A stretch of DNA of 64,000 nt, taken from the NCBI RefSeq assembly GCF_018402695.1, contig NZ_JAGYIM010000011.1, forward strand, positions 62,001 to 126,000, given 5' to 3'. This stretch comes from Arsukibacterium sp. (GTDB lineage: Bacteria > Pseudomonadota > Gammaproteobacteria > Enterobacterales > Alteromonadaceae). Shown here one piece after another: positions 16,927 through 25,463 of the stretch. Every line of letters starts with the position of its first letter. Within the stretch, counting starts at the first letter, position 1. Under the pieces are notes generated by a model. It was not told the DNA's origin, ran no database searches, and worked only from the letters and a program-made list of their open reading frames with translations. The position numbers and the translations under genes were made by a program.

Positions 16927-18165
16927 ATGAATGCAGTGAAAAAAAATAATAATAACAACGAGCAACAGCTCGCAGCTGAACTTGAAAATCAAGCTCAACA
17001 GCAACTTGCCGCCAGCCTGGCTGACTTTGGCAAACAGTTGATGAATGAACAGCAGCAGTTGTTGCAGGGTTACAGCGCTCAGATCCTGGCCAAATCACAA
17101 AGCCAGTGGCAACAAAGGTTAATAGAACAGGAACAGGCTTACCAGAAACTGTTTAAAGACTGGCAACAAACCAAGCAGCAACTTGATTTAGCGGTACCTG
17201 TTGCCAGCGCAGACAACCAGGAACTTGCTGTGCTGAAACAGAAAGCCGGCGAAACAACCAAGCAAATGGCGGCCCTGGCTGCAGAGTTAAAAAAGGCGCA
17301 ACAACATAATTCTACGCTAAGCGAACGGGAAATTAATCTTGAACAGCAGCTTGCTGAATTATCAAAAGAGCTGGAGCTTGAACAGCATAAGGCCCGGCAT
17401 TTTGAACAGACTCTGAAAGTTGCCCAGCAAAATGCAGCAGATCCCGAAGAGCTTACCCAGCTACGGGCAGAACTGGAGCAAGCACGGGCGCAGGCACATG
17501 AGAGTAAGCTGGCGTTACAACAGCTGAAAACCAGTGTGCAACAGCAACAAAATGAACAGCAGCAAAGCGAGCAGCAACTTGCCGAGCTGAATGAGCGCTA
17601 CCAGAGACTGCAACAAGAAAACGAACAACAGGTTCAGGCCCAGCAGGATAAGTTGCAAGCTCTGGCAAAAAGCCAGCAACAAGTTCGCGATTTAGAGCAG
17701 CAATTGGCGGAGCGGGACCAGCAACTCAGTGAGCAACAACAAGAGCATAATGAGCTTAAACAACAGCTTGCAGAATTAGAAACACACACTGAAGCCTTAC
17801 AAGCACAAATTAATGAATTTGAGCAACACCGCAGTGAACTGGCTGACACAAGCGCTGAATTAGGCTCAGAACTGACTCGCTTGCAAGCTGAGTTTGTTAA
17901 TATAAATGAGCTTTTAAGCCAGAGCCAGAGTCGGAGTAAAAAGCTGGAGAGCCAGTTGGAGCACGCAGTAAACCGGCAACAGGCTGCTGAGCAGAAACAG
18001 CAAAATGAAGCTGACCAAAGCCGAGAAATGATCCGGCAGTTGCGGTCCCAGCTCGCCGAGCAGGACGAAGTCAATCAGCAACAGATTAGCGATCTGGAAC
18101 AAAAAATTATGGAGTACAAACTTAAGTTTGAGTATGCTCAGAAACAGTTGGCCGTATCGGGTTAA
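16927..18165 (+). CDS. Glutamine-rich coiled-coil protein, hypothetical
   Basis: 412 residues from the ATG at 16927; the open frame extends upstream without a convincing start. Nearly the whole length is heptad-patterned and dominated by Gln, Glu, Leu and Ala (for example QQQLAELNERYQRLQQENEQ). It contains no signal peptide, membrane segment or catalytic domain. A short poly-Asn run follows the start. I can only call it a long parallel coiled coil, perhaps a cytoskeletal, scaffolding or chromosome-associated protein. It runs into yjaG after 29 bp and may be co-transcribed with it. Confidence 0.8.
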   Translation: MNAVKKNNNNNEQQLAAELENQAQQQLAASLADFGKQLMNEQQQLLQGYSAQILAKSQSQWQQRLIEQEQAYQKLFKDWQQTKQQLDLAVPVASADNQELAVLKQKAGETTKQMAALAAELKKAQQHNSTLSEREINLEQQLAELSKELELEQHKARHFEQTLKVAQQNAADPEELTQLRAELEQARAQAHESKLALQQLKTSVQQQQNEQQQSEQQLAELNERYQRLQQENEQQVQAQQDKLQALAKSQQQVRDLEQQLAERDQQLSEQQQEHNELKQQLAELETHTEALQAQINEFEQHRSELADTSAELGSELTRLQAEFVNINELLSQSQSRSKKLESQLEHAVNRQQAAEQKQQNEADQSREMIRQLRSQLAEQDEVNQQQISDLEQKIMEYKLKFEYAQKQLAVSG

Positions 18166-18194
18166 CGCCGGGCTTTAATCCGTTCTGGAGCACT

Positions 18195-18800
18195 ATGAAA
18201 GAAAAAGCCAATAACTTCCAGCTGATGCGTGAGCTGGGGTTTTATCAACAGGCTGCTATTGCAGCCTGTTTGCTTGAACGCATGCTACCCAATTATCAGT
18301 TGTTCAGCGAAGTCAGCGAATTTGGTGATGCCAATGCACTAAGGCATATGCTGGATTTAAGCTGGGAGTGGCTGACCGTCAAAAAAGCAAAAATAAATTT
18401 CCCCCGGCTTGCTGAAGAGCTAGAACCGCTAATTCCGGAAGTAAATCACTTTTCCATGTTTGGGGTATACCCGGCAGTAGATTGTGCTACCGCGCTGGAT
18501 GCAATGTTTAATGGTATTAGCCAGCAAGACAGCAGCGAATTTATTAATGTGGCGAAAATATCTCAGGCAACGGTAGCCCGACTCATAGAGCATCAGGCTG
18601 AAGATGAAGATATTACCTCAGAAAATGAGCTGAAAAAACATGTGCGGGATCATCCGCTGATGGCTTATGAAATGGAATGCCTGGCCGAACTTATTGAGCT
18701 GGTAAGCCAGATGAAGCAAATAGAGCGCGAGCAAATGCTGCAGCTAAAAGCCTGGGTGCAGCAACAGGGACTGACAAACTTAGGTATGGAAATAACTTAA
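18195..18800 (+). CDS. yjaG: YjaG family protein (DUF416)
   Basis: 201 residues, soluble and helical. Recognised by ELGFYQQAAIAACLLERMLPNY, LDLSWEWL and FGVYPAVDCATALDAMFNGI. DUF416 proteins are widespread in Gammaproteobacteria; no function is established. TGGAG precedes the ATG. It converges with rsmD with a 4-bp overlap and follows the coiled-coil gene closely. Confidence 0.9.
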   Translation: MKEKANNFQLMRELGFYQQAAIAACLLERMLPNYQLFSEVSEFGDANALRHMLDLSWEWLTVKKAKINFPRLAEELEPLIPEVNHFSMFGVYPAVDCATALDAMFNGISQQDSSEFINVAKISQATVARLIEHQAEDEDITSENELKKHVRDHPLMAYEMECLAELIELVSQMKQIEREQMLQLKAWVQQQGLTNLGMEIT

Positions 18801-19390
18801 GCGTTTTTTAACCACAGCCGGTAGGCTAGTTGACCGGCTATTTTCTCCTTTAGCAGACTCCAGTTAGCCGGTATATCGGCAATGGGCAGCTCTTTCTCTG
18901 TTTCCAGATAAATCAATGCATTTTCGCTAAGCCAGCCGTTTTGTTCCAACAACTGACAGCATGGCAGTGCCAGGTTTTGCCGAAAAGGTGGGTCAACCAA
19001 TACTATCTGATACTGACGACTGGCTGGTTGAGCCAGAAAACGCAGGCAATCAATGTTAATAACCTCTGCCTCAGTTACATTAAAGCTGGCCAATAATGTT
19101 TGCAGTCTTTTCGCTTGAGCAGGATCTTTTTCAATCAGGCTGGTAAAGCCGGCATACCTCGATAGCGCTTCAAAGGCCAGTGCACCGGAACCGCTGAAGC
19201 AATCCAGTACTATGCTGTCATTAATGTCATGCATTAGCCAGTTGAATAAGGTCTCCTTCACCCGATCAGTCGTCGGCCGTAAGCCGGTAACATCGGCAAC
19301 CGGCAAACGGCGGCCACGCCACTGACCGCTGATGATTCTGACAAAACCGGGTTGGCCGGTTTTACTTCTGGCGCTTTTGCCTTGTTTCAT
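18797..19390 (-). CDS. rsmD: 16S rRNA (guanine(966)-N2)-methyltransferase
   Basis: SAM-dependent methylation of G966 in 16S rRNA, in the P-site region of the small subunit. 197 residues. Motif I is VLDCFSGSGALAFEA, the catalytic motif is VDPPF, and N-terminal RIISGQWRGRRLPV with LRPTTDRVKETLFNWL are RsmD signatures. It is divergent from ftsY, the standard arrangement in Gammaproteobacteria; 81 bp separate the starts. Confidence 0.95.
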   Translation of the reverse strand: MKQGKSARSKTGQPGFVRIISGQWRGRRLPVADVTGLRPTTDRVKETLFNWLMHDINDSIVLDCFSGSGALAFEALSRYAGFTSLIEKDPAQAKRLQTLLASFNVTEAEVINIDCLRFLAQPASRQYQIVLVDPPFRQNLALPCCQLLEQNGWLSENALIYLETEKELPIADIPANWSLLKEKIAGQLAYRLWLKNA

Positions 19391-19471
19391 CGTTTCCGTT
19401 TTGCCTGCGAGTTAAAGGTGGTAGTATTAGCAACAATTTTATCCTGAATATTGCCTTCGACACAAAAGCTT

Positions 19472-20695
19472 ATGACAAAACAGAAAAATCTTTTTTCCTG
19501 GCTCGGCCTGGGTAAAAAAACTGCAGAGCCGGAAACAGAACAGCCTGAGCAAGGGACGCAGCCTGCAAAAGATGCTGACGTTAAGCCAGAAGATAGTTTA
19601 GCTGAACTGGCGACTGAACAGAACGCCAACACGGCATCTCCTCTGCTTTCAGAATCAAAACAGGTTGACCAGCCTGACAGGCAGGATATTAAGAAGCCTG
19701 TTGCTGATACTGCCAGTCAATCACCCGTCGCGCCAATTACTGCTGAGCAGGGGGCGTCAACACCAGCTAAAAAGGCCGGTTTTTTCACTCGGCTGAAACA
19801 AGGGCTGGCAAAAACCAGCCAGAACCTTGGTGATGGTCTGGCGGGTTTATTCAGCGGTAAGAAGATTGATGATGAGTTATATGAGGAGCTGGAAACGCAG
19901 TTATTGATGGCAGACGTTGGTATGGATACCACCCAGCAGCTGATTTCTCAGTTGACTCAGCATGCCAATCGCAAAGCATTAAAAGATGCTGGCTTATTAT
20001 TTAATAAATTACAGCAAGATATGGCAGCATTGTTAGCCAAAGTTGAGCAACCTTTAGTTGCCAGTAATCCGGCAGGCCCCTTCGTAATATTAATGGTTGG
20101 GGTAAATGGTGTGGGCAAAACTACCACTATTGGCAAAATGGCCCAGCAGTTCCGCCAGCAGGGTAAAAGCGTTATGTTAGCAGCGGGTGATACGTTCCGT
20201 GCTGCGGCAGTAGAGCAATTGCAGGTGTGGGGGGAGCGCAACGCTATTCCGGTGATTGCGCAACATACCGGCGCAGACAGCGCTTCGGTTATTTTTGATG
20301 CTTATCAGGCCGCAAAAGCCCGTAAAGTGGATGTGTTAATTGCTGACACCGCAGGCCGTTTACAAAACAAAGCGCATTTAATGGACGAGCTGAAAAAAAT
20401 TGTCCGGGTGCTGCAAAAAATTGACGGCGCTGCGCCCCATGAGGTTATGCTGACACTTGATGCGGGCACGGGTCAGAATGCGTTAAGCCAGGCTAAGTTA
20501 TTTAATGAAGCAGTACCTCTGACCGGAATTACCCTGACCAAACTGGATGGTACCGCCAAAGGCGGAGTGATATTCGCAATTGCTAATCAGTTTACGGTGC
20601 CTATTCGCTATATTGGTGTAGGTGAGGCCATCGACGATTTACGCCAGTTCAACAGCCAGGACTTTATTAAAGCCTTGTTTAGTAAGGAACACTAA
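19472..20695 (+). CDS. ftsY: Signal recognition particle receptor FtsY
   Basis: SRP-dependent GTPase that docks ribosome-nascent chain complexes at the inner membrane. 407 residues from the ATG at 19472; a TTG seven codons earlier is possible. An acidic, low-complexity N-terminal region (about 1-105) precedes the NG domain. GTPase motifs: GVNGVGKTTTIGK, DTFRAAAVEQL, DTAGRLQNK and TKLDGTAKGG. First gene of ftsY-ftsE-ftsX; ftsE starts 2 bp after its stop. Confidence 0.97.
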   Translation: MTKQKNLFSWLGLGKKTAEPETEQPEQGTQPAKDADVKPEDSLAELATEQNANTASPLLSESKQVDQPDRQDIKKPVADTASQSPVAPITAEQGASTPAKKAGFFTRLKQGLAKTSQNLGDGLAGLFSGKKIDDELYEELETQLLMADVGMDTTQQLISQLTQHANRKALKDAGLLFNKLQQDMAALLAKVEQPLVASNPAGPFVILMVGVNGVGKTTTIGKMAQQFRQQGKSVMLAAGDTFRAAAVEQLQVWGERNAIPVIAQHTGADSASVIFDAYQAAKARKVDVLIADTAGRLQNKAHLMDELKKIVRVLQKIDGAAPHEVMLTLDAGTGQNALSQAKLFNEAVPLTGITLTKLDGTAKGGVIFAIANQFTVPIRYIGVGEAIDDLRQFNSQDFIKALFSKEH

Positions 20696-20697
20696 TC

Positions 20698-21381
20698 ATG
20701 TTGCAGTTTGATCAGGTCAGTAAAAGTTATCCCGGTGGCTTTGTCGCGCTGGACCGCATCAGTTTCCGGCTGGAGAAAGGCGAGATGGCCTTTTTGACTG
20801 GCCATTCTGGTGCAGGTAAAAGCACATTGTTGAAACTGATTAGCCTGATTGAGCGTCCCAGTGCCGGCAGGGTATTAATTAACGATATTGAGTTAAGTCG
20901 GATTAAACGTAGTCAGATCCCTTATGTCCGGCGCGATGTCGGTATTATTTTTCAAAATCACCGTCTGCTGATGAACCACACCGTATTTGACAATGTGGCT
21001 TTGCCATTGGTGATTGAGGGATTTACCGGTAAAGAAATGGTAAAGCGGGTGCATGCAGCACTGGATAAAGTAGGCTTGCTGGATAAAGTACGCTGTTTGC
21101 CAGCTACGTTATCTGGCGGTGAGCAGCAGCGGGTGGGTATTGCCCGGGCGGTAGTAAATAAGCCGCCATTGTTGCTGGCAGATGAGCCCACAGGCAACCT
21201 GGATCCAGACTTGTCTAAAGACACGATGCGGGTTTTTGAAGCGTTTAATCAGGTAGGCGTCTCGGTACTAGTTGCTACCCACGATCTTGGTCTGGTAGCA
21301 AGGATGAAATATCGCACTCTTACCCTGAAACATGGCCGGATGATTAACGACGGTTTATTGCAATATCAGGAGCCGGTATGA
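20698..21381 (+). CDS. ftsE: Cell division ATP-binding protein FtsE
   Basis: ABC ATPase that works with FtsX at the septum to control peptidoglycan hydrolases through EnvC. 227 residues. Walker A is [12 protein letters not shown], the signature is [14 protein letters not shown], Walker B is [12 protein letters not shown], and the switch His is in VATHD. It overlaps ftsX by 4 bp (ATGA). EnvC, the periplasmic partner, is encoded 3 kb away in this window. Confidence 0.97.
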   Translation: MLQFDQVSKSYPGGFVALDRISFRLEKGEMAFLTGHSGAGKSTLLKLISLIERPSAGRVLINDIELSRIKRSQIPYVRRDVGIIFQNHRLLMNHTVFDNVALPLVIEGFTGKEMVKRVHAALDKVGLLDKVRCLPATLSGGEQQRVGIARAVVNKPPLLLADEPTGNLDPDLSKDTMRVFEAFNQVGVSVLVATHDLGLVARMKYRTLTLKHGRMINDGLLQYQEPV

Positions 21382-22358
21382 GTATTTTATTTACCGGCAG
21401 GGCAACGGGCGCAGCTGCAAAGAAAATTGGTTTACTGCGCCGCTTTATTATGTTTTGGCTTAATCATGCCCGCCAGGCCGTTGCCAGTCTGGGCGAGTTA
21501 TGGCGAACCCCCTCTGCGTCTATTTTAACCATCGCAGTACTCGGGGTCAGCTTAACATTGCCGGCAACTTTGCATTTGCTGGTGAAGAATATGCAACAGA
21601 TCAGTAGCAGCTTTACCCAGGCAGCAGAAATCAGTTTGTATATTCGTGAACAAACCCCAGCAAATCAGGTGCAGAGCCTGGTAACTATTTTGCAGGCTGA
21701 TCGTGATGTGGCAGAGGTTATCTTTGTCAGCAAGCAGCAGGCCATGACAGAGTTTCAGCAGATATCTGGTTTTGGTGCTGCGCTTAATTATCTGGAAAGT
21801 AATCCGTTACCCGATCTCATCCGGGTGCTACCGAAAAATACGGCACCGCAGGCAGCCGAAGCACTGTTGCAGCGGCTGAGTAGCGAGCGGATAGTTGATT
21901 TTGCCAAGCTGGATATTGACTGGTTAACCCGCTTAAATGCCATTGTCAGCATGTTGCAACAAGCGGTAGCTATTATTGCGTTGTTGCTGTTAAGTGCAGT
22001 GTTACTGATAGTGGGTAACACGATCCGCTTATCCATTATGAATAAAAAAGACGAGATTGAAGTGATGAAATTGGTAGGCGCTACCGATGCCTTTATTCAA
22101 CGGCCATTTTTATATACCGGTGTCTGGTTTGGCATTTTTGGCGGACTGCTGGCTTTTCTGGTGGTTGAATTAATGCTGTGGTGGCTGCAAGGCGCTATCA
22201 GCAATGTAACAGCGCTATATCAGAGTGATTTTACGCTAATGGCCATGAGCTTCCGTGAATTCATAGGCTTATTGCTGATTGCTGTGCTACTTGGCCTGGC
22301 AGGGTCTTATCTGTCAGTACGCCGCCATATAAGCGCTATTGAGCCGACCGGGCCGTAA
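21378..22358 (+). CDS. ftsX: Cell division protein FtsX
   Basis: Membrane component of FtsEX. 326 residues with a cytosolic N-terminus, a first membrane segment near 50-72, a large periplasmic loop (about 75-190) that would contact EnvC, and three more membrane segments in the C-terminal half. MNKKDEIEVMKLVGATDAFI is the cytosolic loop conserved in FtsX. Coupled to ftsE by ATGA. Its stop is 128 bp before rpoH, which has its own control region. Confidence 0.96.
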   Translation: MSILFTGRATGAAAKKIGLLRRFIMFWLNHARQAVASLGELWRTPSASILTIAVLGVSLTLPATLHLLVKNMQQISSSFTQAAEISLYIREQTPANQVQSLVTILQADRDVAEVIFVSKQQAMTEFQQISGFGAALNYLESNPLPDLIRVLPKNTAPQAAEALLQRLSSERIVDFAKLDIDWLTRLNAIVSMLQQAVAIIALLLLSAVLLIVGNTIRLSIMNKKDEIEVMKLVGATDAFIQRPFLYTGVWFGIFGGLLAFLVVELMLWWLQGAISNVTALYQSDFTLMAMSFREFIGLLLIAVLLGLAGSYLSVRRHISAIEPTGP

Positions 22359-22423
22359 ATAATAATTAATTATTAAAGTGTCATTTTTAGAATAACCAGT
22401 TCTTAAAAACTTTTAATCGACAA

Positions 22424-22450
22424 TTAGCACTCTTGCGTAAAGAGTGCTAA
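22424..22450. promoter_or_regulatory. CIRCE element (HrcA operator) upstream of rpoH
   Basis: The left arm TTAGCACTC (22424-22432) and right arm GAGTGCTAA (22442-22450) are perfect inverted repeats separated by exactly 9 bp, the full CIRCE consensus bound by the heat-labile repressor HrcA. It ends 36 bp before the rpoH start. A -10-like TATAGT (22451-22456) follows immediately, so a bound dimer would cover the core promoter. CIRCE normally controls groESL and dnaK operons. Confidence 0.88.
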
Positions 22451-22486
22451 TATAGTCGCATTCGATTGAAACAGGATTGGCAAAAC

Positions 22487-23347
22487 ATGACAATTAAAGC
22501 AGATAAATCAGAATTTATGCCGCTTACCGTCGCTGCCAGCGGCAGCCTTGAGGCTTATACTCACGCCGTTAGCACCATTCCAATGTTAACTGCCGAGCAA
22601 GAGCGTAGTTTAGCTGAACGTCTACAGCAGGACGGCGATTTGACAGCCGCCCGTCAGCTTATTATGTCTCACCTGCGTTTTGTTGTTCACATCGCCCGTA
22701 GTTATTCCGGATATGGTTTACCTATCAGCGATTTGGTGCAGGAAGGCAATATTGGTCTGATGAAAGCGGTTAAACGCTTTGACCCGACAGTGGGTGTTCG
22801 ACTGGTGTCTTTTGCAGTGCACTGGATTAAAGCAGAAATACATGAATACGTACTGAAAAACTGGCGTATTGTCAAAATTGCCACCACTAAAGCACAGCGG
22901 AAGTTATTTTTTAACCTGCGCAAAGCCAAAAAGCATCTGGGTTGGTTTAATCAGGATGAAGTGAAACACGTTGCTGAATCACTGGGTGTGGCAGAGCATG
23001 AAGTTCGGGAAATGGAATCCCGGATGAGTAATTACGACATGCCTTATGACGCACCAGATGAAGATGACGATTCAGCTTTTACGGCACCCGTATATTATTT
23101 ACAGGATAAAGCGTCTGATCTGGCGGTGCAGGTGGAAGATGAGCAATGGGATAATGCAGCCGCAGACCGTTTACAGGCAGCGATGCGCACACTGGACGAC
23201 CGGAGCCAGGATATCGTCCGGGCACGCTGGCTGGATAATAATAAGTTAACTTTGCAAGAGTTAGCAGAGCGCTATCAGGTATCAGCTGAACGGGTTCGCC
23301 AGCTTGAAAAGAATGCAATGAAAAAACTACATTCTGCGCTGAGCTGA
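22487..23347 (+). CDS. rpoH: RNA polymerase sigma-32 (heat shock) factor
   Basis: Directs RNA polymerase to heat-shock promoters. 286 residues from the ATG at 22487 (E. coli has 284); an upstream in-frame TTG at 22466 is less likely. The RpoH box [10 protein letters not shown] spans residues 137-146, conserved region 2 has [19 protein letters not shown], and region 4 ends with [19 protein letters not shown]. It follows ftsX as usual, but is preceded by a CIRCE element, so transcription is probably HrcA-controlled as well. A strong terminator follows. Confidence 0.97.
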   Translation: MTIKADKSEFMPLTVAASGSLEAYTHAVSTIPMLTAEQERSLAERLQQDGDLTAARQLIMSHLRFVVHIARSYSGYGLPISDLVQEGNIGLMKAVKRFDPTVGVRLVSFAVHWIKAEIHEYVLKNWRIVKIATTKAQRKLFFNLRKAKKHLGWFNQDEVKHVAESLGVAEHEVREMESRMSNYDMPYDAPDEDDDSAFTAPVYYLQDKASDLAVQVEDEQWDNAAADRLQAAMRTLDDRSQDIVRARWLDNNKLTLQELAERYQVSAERVRQLEKNAMKKLHSALS

Positions 23348-23365
23348 TTAACGCTCTGACACGGG

Positions 23366-23391
23366 AAAAACCTGCTACGGCAGGTTTTTTT
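23366..23391. terminator. Terminator between rpoH and yibQ (probably bidirectional)
   Basis: Stem CCTGC-TACG-GCAGG flanked by an A-run on the left and seven T's on the right, 19 bp after the rpoH stop. The mirrored A/T runs would let it end yibQ transcripts from the other strand too. Confidence 0.9.
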
Positions 23392-23406
23392 GCTTTACAG
23401 CCAGAT

Positions 23407-24180
23407 TTATTGGGGTGCAGAAATAGCCGGTGCAGTAAAGCCGGCAGCTACGACATCGTGCTCTTGTGGTAGCAGTGCAGAAATTCTAACGAGTTCAATG
23501 CCATGCTTATTCAACATTGGCAGGTTTTTCTTCAGAAATTCATAAGTTTGCGGGTAGGGGTGGCCAATAGCTATCGCTACCTGATGACGTTTAGCTATCT
23601 GCAGCAGTTGTTGAAACTGGCGCTGCAACGCTGCCTCAGACAAATCGTTATCGAGGAAAACATGGCGGCTTAAGCTGGCTACACCATATTGGCGGGCATA
23701 TAAGCGGGCTTTGCTTTGCGGAGTGGTCAGACTGTCAACAAAGAAAAGCTGGCGTTGTCGCAGATATTCCATGGTCCAGGCCATCGGCTGATCGAGCTCT
23801 GTGTACAGGCTACCCATATGATTGTTTACCCCAATAGCATATGGAATGTCAGCCAAAGCCTGTTGCAAGGCTTCACGTACTTGCTGACGGCTCATATTGC
23901 GGGTCAGCGCACCTGGCCCCAGACTTTTGCGATTATTGGCTTCCATTGGCATATGCAGCATTACGTCTTTTTGCTGTGAAAACGCCAGTTGTGCTGACTT
24001 TTGACCGTAAGGCGTATGGGGTAACACTGATAAAGTAAGTGGATAGGGTAAGGCTACCATCTTCAAATCAGCTTTCTGATAGCCGATATCGTCGATAATA
24101 ATGGCAATACGCGGCGTCTCTGCCAGCGCTTCAGTACTGAGCAACCCAGCCAATATCAGCCCAAATATAGTTATACGCAC
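23407..24180 (-). CDS. yibQ: Divergent polysaccharide deacetylase family protein YibQ
   Basis: 257 residues from a GTG start with AGGA upstream. The signal peptide (about 1-20, ending STEALA) exports it to the periplasm. Domain motifs: RIAIIIDDIGYQ, LPYPLTLSVLPHTP, DVMLHMPMEA and GVNNHMGS, the deacetylase-like fold of DUF610. IDDIG and HMGS keep the acidic and His positions of the family. The true substrate is not known. Last gene of the gpmI-envC-yibQ cluster. Confidence 0.93.
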   Translation of the reverse strand: MRITIFGLILAGLLSTEALAETPRIAIIIDDIGYQKADLKMVALPYPLTLSVLPHTPYGQKSAQLAFSQQKDVMLHMPMEANNRKSLGPGALTRNMSRQQVREALQQALADIPYAIGVNNHMGSLYTELDQPMAWTMEYLRQRQLFFVDSLTTPQSKARLYARQYGVASLSRHVFLDNDLSEAALQRQFQQLLQIAKRHQVAIAIGHPYPQTYEFLKKNLPMLNKHGIELVRISALLPQEHDVVAAGFTAPAISAPQ

Positions 24181-24288
24181 GCGGTTATTATTCCTGTTTA
24201 CCGGTTCTGTCTGCCAGTGAGTGATGGTCAGATCATCCTGTTATTGGCTGATATATTGGCGTATGCCAACACGGGCCGCAAGTCATTT

Positions 24289-25452
24289 TTATCCCTTGTT
24301 TTTGCTCAGCCACGACAACGGGTTAACTGCGTCGCCTTTCTCTCTGATCTCGAAATAAAGGCCGGCGTCAGCCTGGCCACCACTCATGCCAACCAGTGCA
24401 ATGGTTTCACCAGCGATAATTTGCTCGCCGGGTTGCTTCAAAATATTCTGATTGTGGCCGTAAAGGCTCATAAAGCCCTCGCCATGGTCCAGCACTATGA
24501 CCCAGCCATAGCCCTTTAACCAGTCAGCGTATATTACTCTGCCATCAGCAATAGCTTGAACCGGGTTCCCTTCCCTGCCGCCGATTAAAATTCCACGAGA
24601 TCGCATACCGCCCTGACGGTTTTCACCAAACCCTTGTAGCAGGGTACCGTTTAACGGCCAGCGCAGCTTGCCTTTATTGGCGCTTAAGCCCAACAGCTCC
24701 AGGCTACGTTCGGCTAATGCCCGCAGTTGGTCAATCGTATTTTGTAAGCTGGTCTCGTTCTGGCGCAGGTAACTTAGCTGATTTCCTTGCTCTTTCAGTA
24801 GCTGTTGCAGTTGGCTGACAGCTTTTTGCTGCTCTGCTTTTACCGTAAGTAACTGTTGCTGCTGCTGTTGTTGCTCAGTCAGTATGGTCTGAAGCTGTTG
24901 CTGCTGTTCTGCCAGCTGTTTGCTTATTTGTTCCAATTGCAAAACAGTATTATTTATTTCTGCCAGCTGTTTTACCCTGGCACGGTTAAAATACTGATAG
25001 TAAGTCAGTGCCCGCTCCAGCTTACCGGCATCCTGCTGGTTTAGCAGCATGCGGGTGTAATCGTGTTGCCCAAGGCTGTAAGCGCTTTTTAACTGCGCCG
25101 CCAACTGACTTTGCTGCTGTTGCAGATCAAGCTGCAACTGTCGTTGCTGTTGGTTAAGATCCTCACCGCGCTGCTTAAGCTGCGTAAGTTGCTGCTCGGT
25201 TTGCCTGAGTTCAGCGGAAGCCCCGGCCAGCTGGCGGTCTGACTGTTGCAGTAGTTGCTCTGCTTTATTAAGTTGCTGTTGTTGTTTTTTTAGCTGGCGC
25301 TCAGTCATTTTTATTTGCTGTTGCACCTGTTCCAGTTCTTGCTGCTGTTCTGCTTGCTGACGCGCATCTACCGGAAGAGTAAAAGTAAGACAGCATAACA
25401 CCAGCAGCCACAAAGACCGCGGGTATGCTGGAGGGATTAAGCGTATTCTCAT
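24289..25452 (-). CDS. envC: Murein hydrolase activator EnvC
   Basis: Periplasmic activator of the amidases AmiA and AmiB at the septum, controlled by FtsEX. 387 residues: signal peptide (about 1-30), a long Gln-rich coiled coil (about 32-250), then a LytM domain (about 265-385). The LytM site is degenerate: the usual HxGxD metal motif reads RSRGILI and the last HFEIR reads YFEIR, so it should not be a hydrolase, as expected for EnvC. It begins 11 bp after gpmI and is followed by yibQ. Confidence 0.95.
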   Translation of the reverse strand: MRIRLIPPAYPRSLWLLVLCCLTFTLPVDARQQAEQQQELEQVQQQIKMTERQLKKQQQQLNKAEQLLQQSDRQLAGASAELRQTEQQLTQLKQRGEDLNQQQRQLQLDLQQQQSQLAAQLKSAYSLGQHDYTRMLLNQQDAGKLERALTYYQYFNRARVKQLAEINNTVLQLEQISKQLAEQQQQLQTILTEQQQQQQQLLTVKAEQQKAVSQLQQLLKEQGNQLSYLRQNETSLQNTIDQLRALAERSLELLGLSANKGKLRWPLNGTLLQGFGENRQGGMRSRGILIGGREGNPVQAIADGRVIYADWLKGYGWVIVLDHGEGFMSLYGHNQNILKQPGEQIIAGETIALVGMSGGQADAGLYFEIREKGDAVNPLSWLSKNKG

Positions 25453-25463
25453 CAGCTGCCGGG

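Noticed and set aside
17634-18074. Cys/Ser-rich minus-strand frame inside the coiled-coil gene
   Set aside because: The Cys-Ser richness is simply the complement of Gln and Leu codons (CAG, CTG) in the sense gene.
24289-25452. EnvC LytM domain considered as an active peptidase
   Set aside because: The metal-binding motifs are degenerate (RSRGILI, YFEIR), as expected for an activator rather than a hydrolase.
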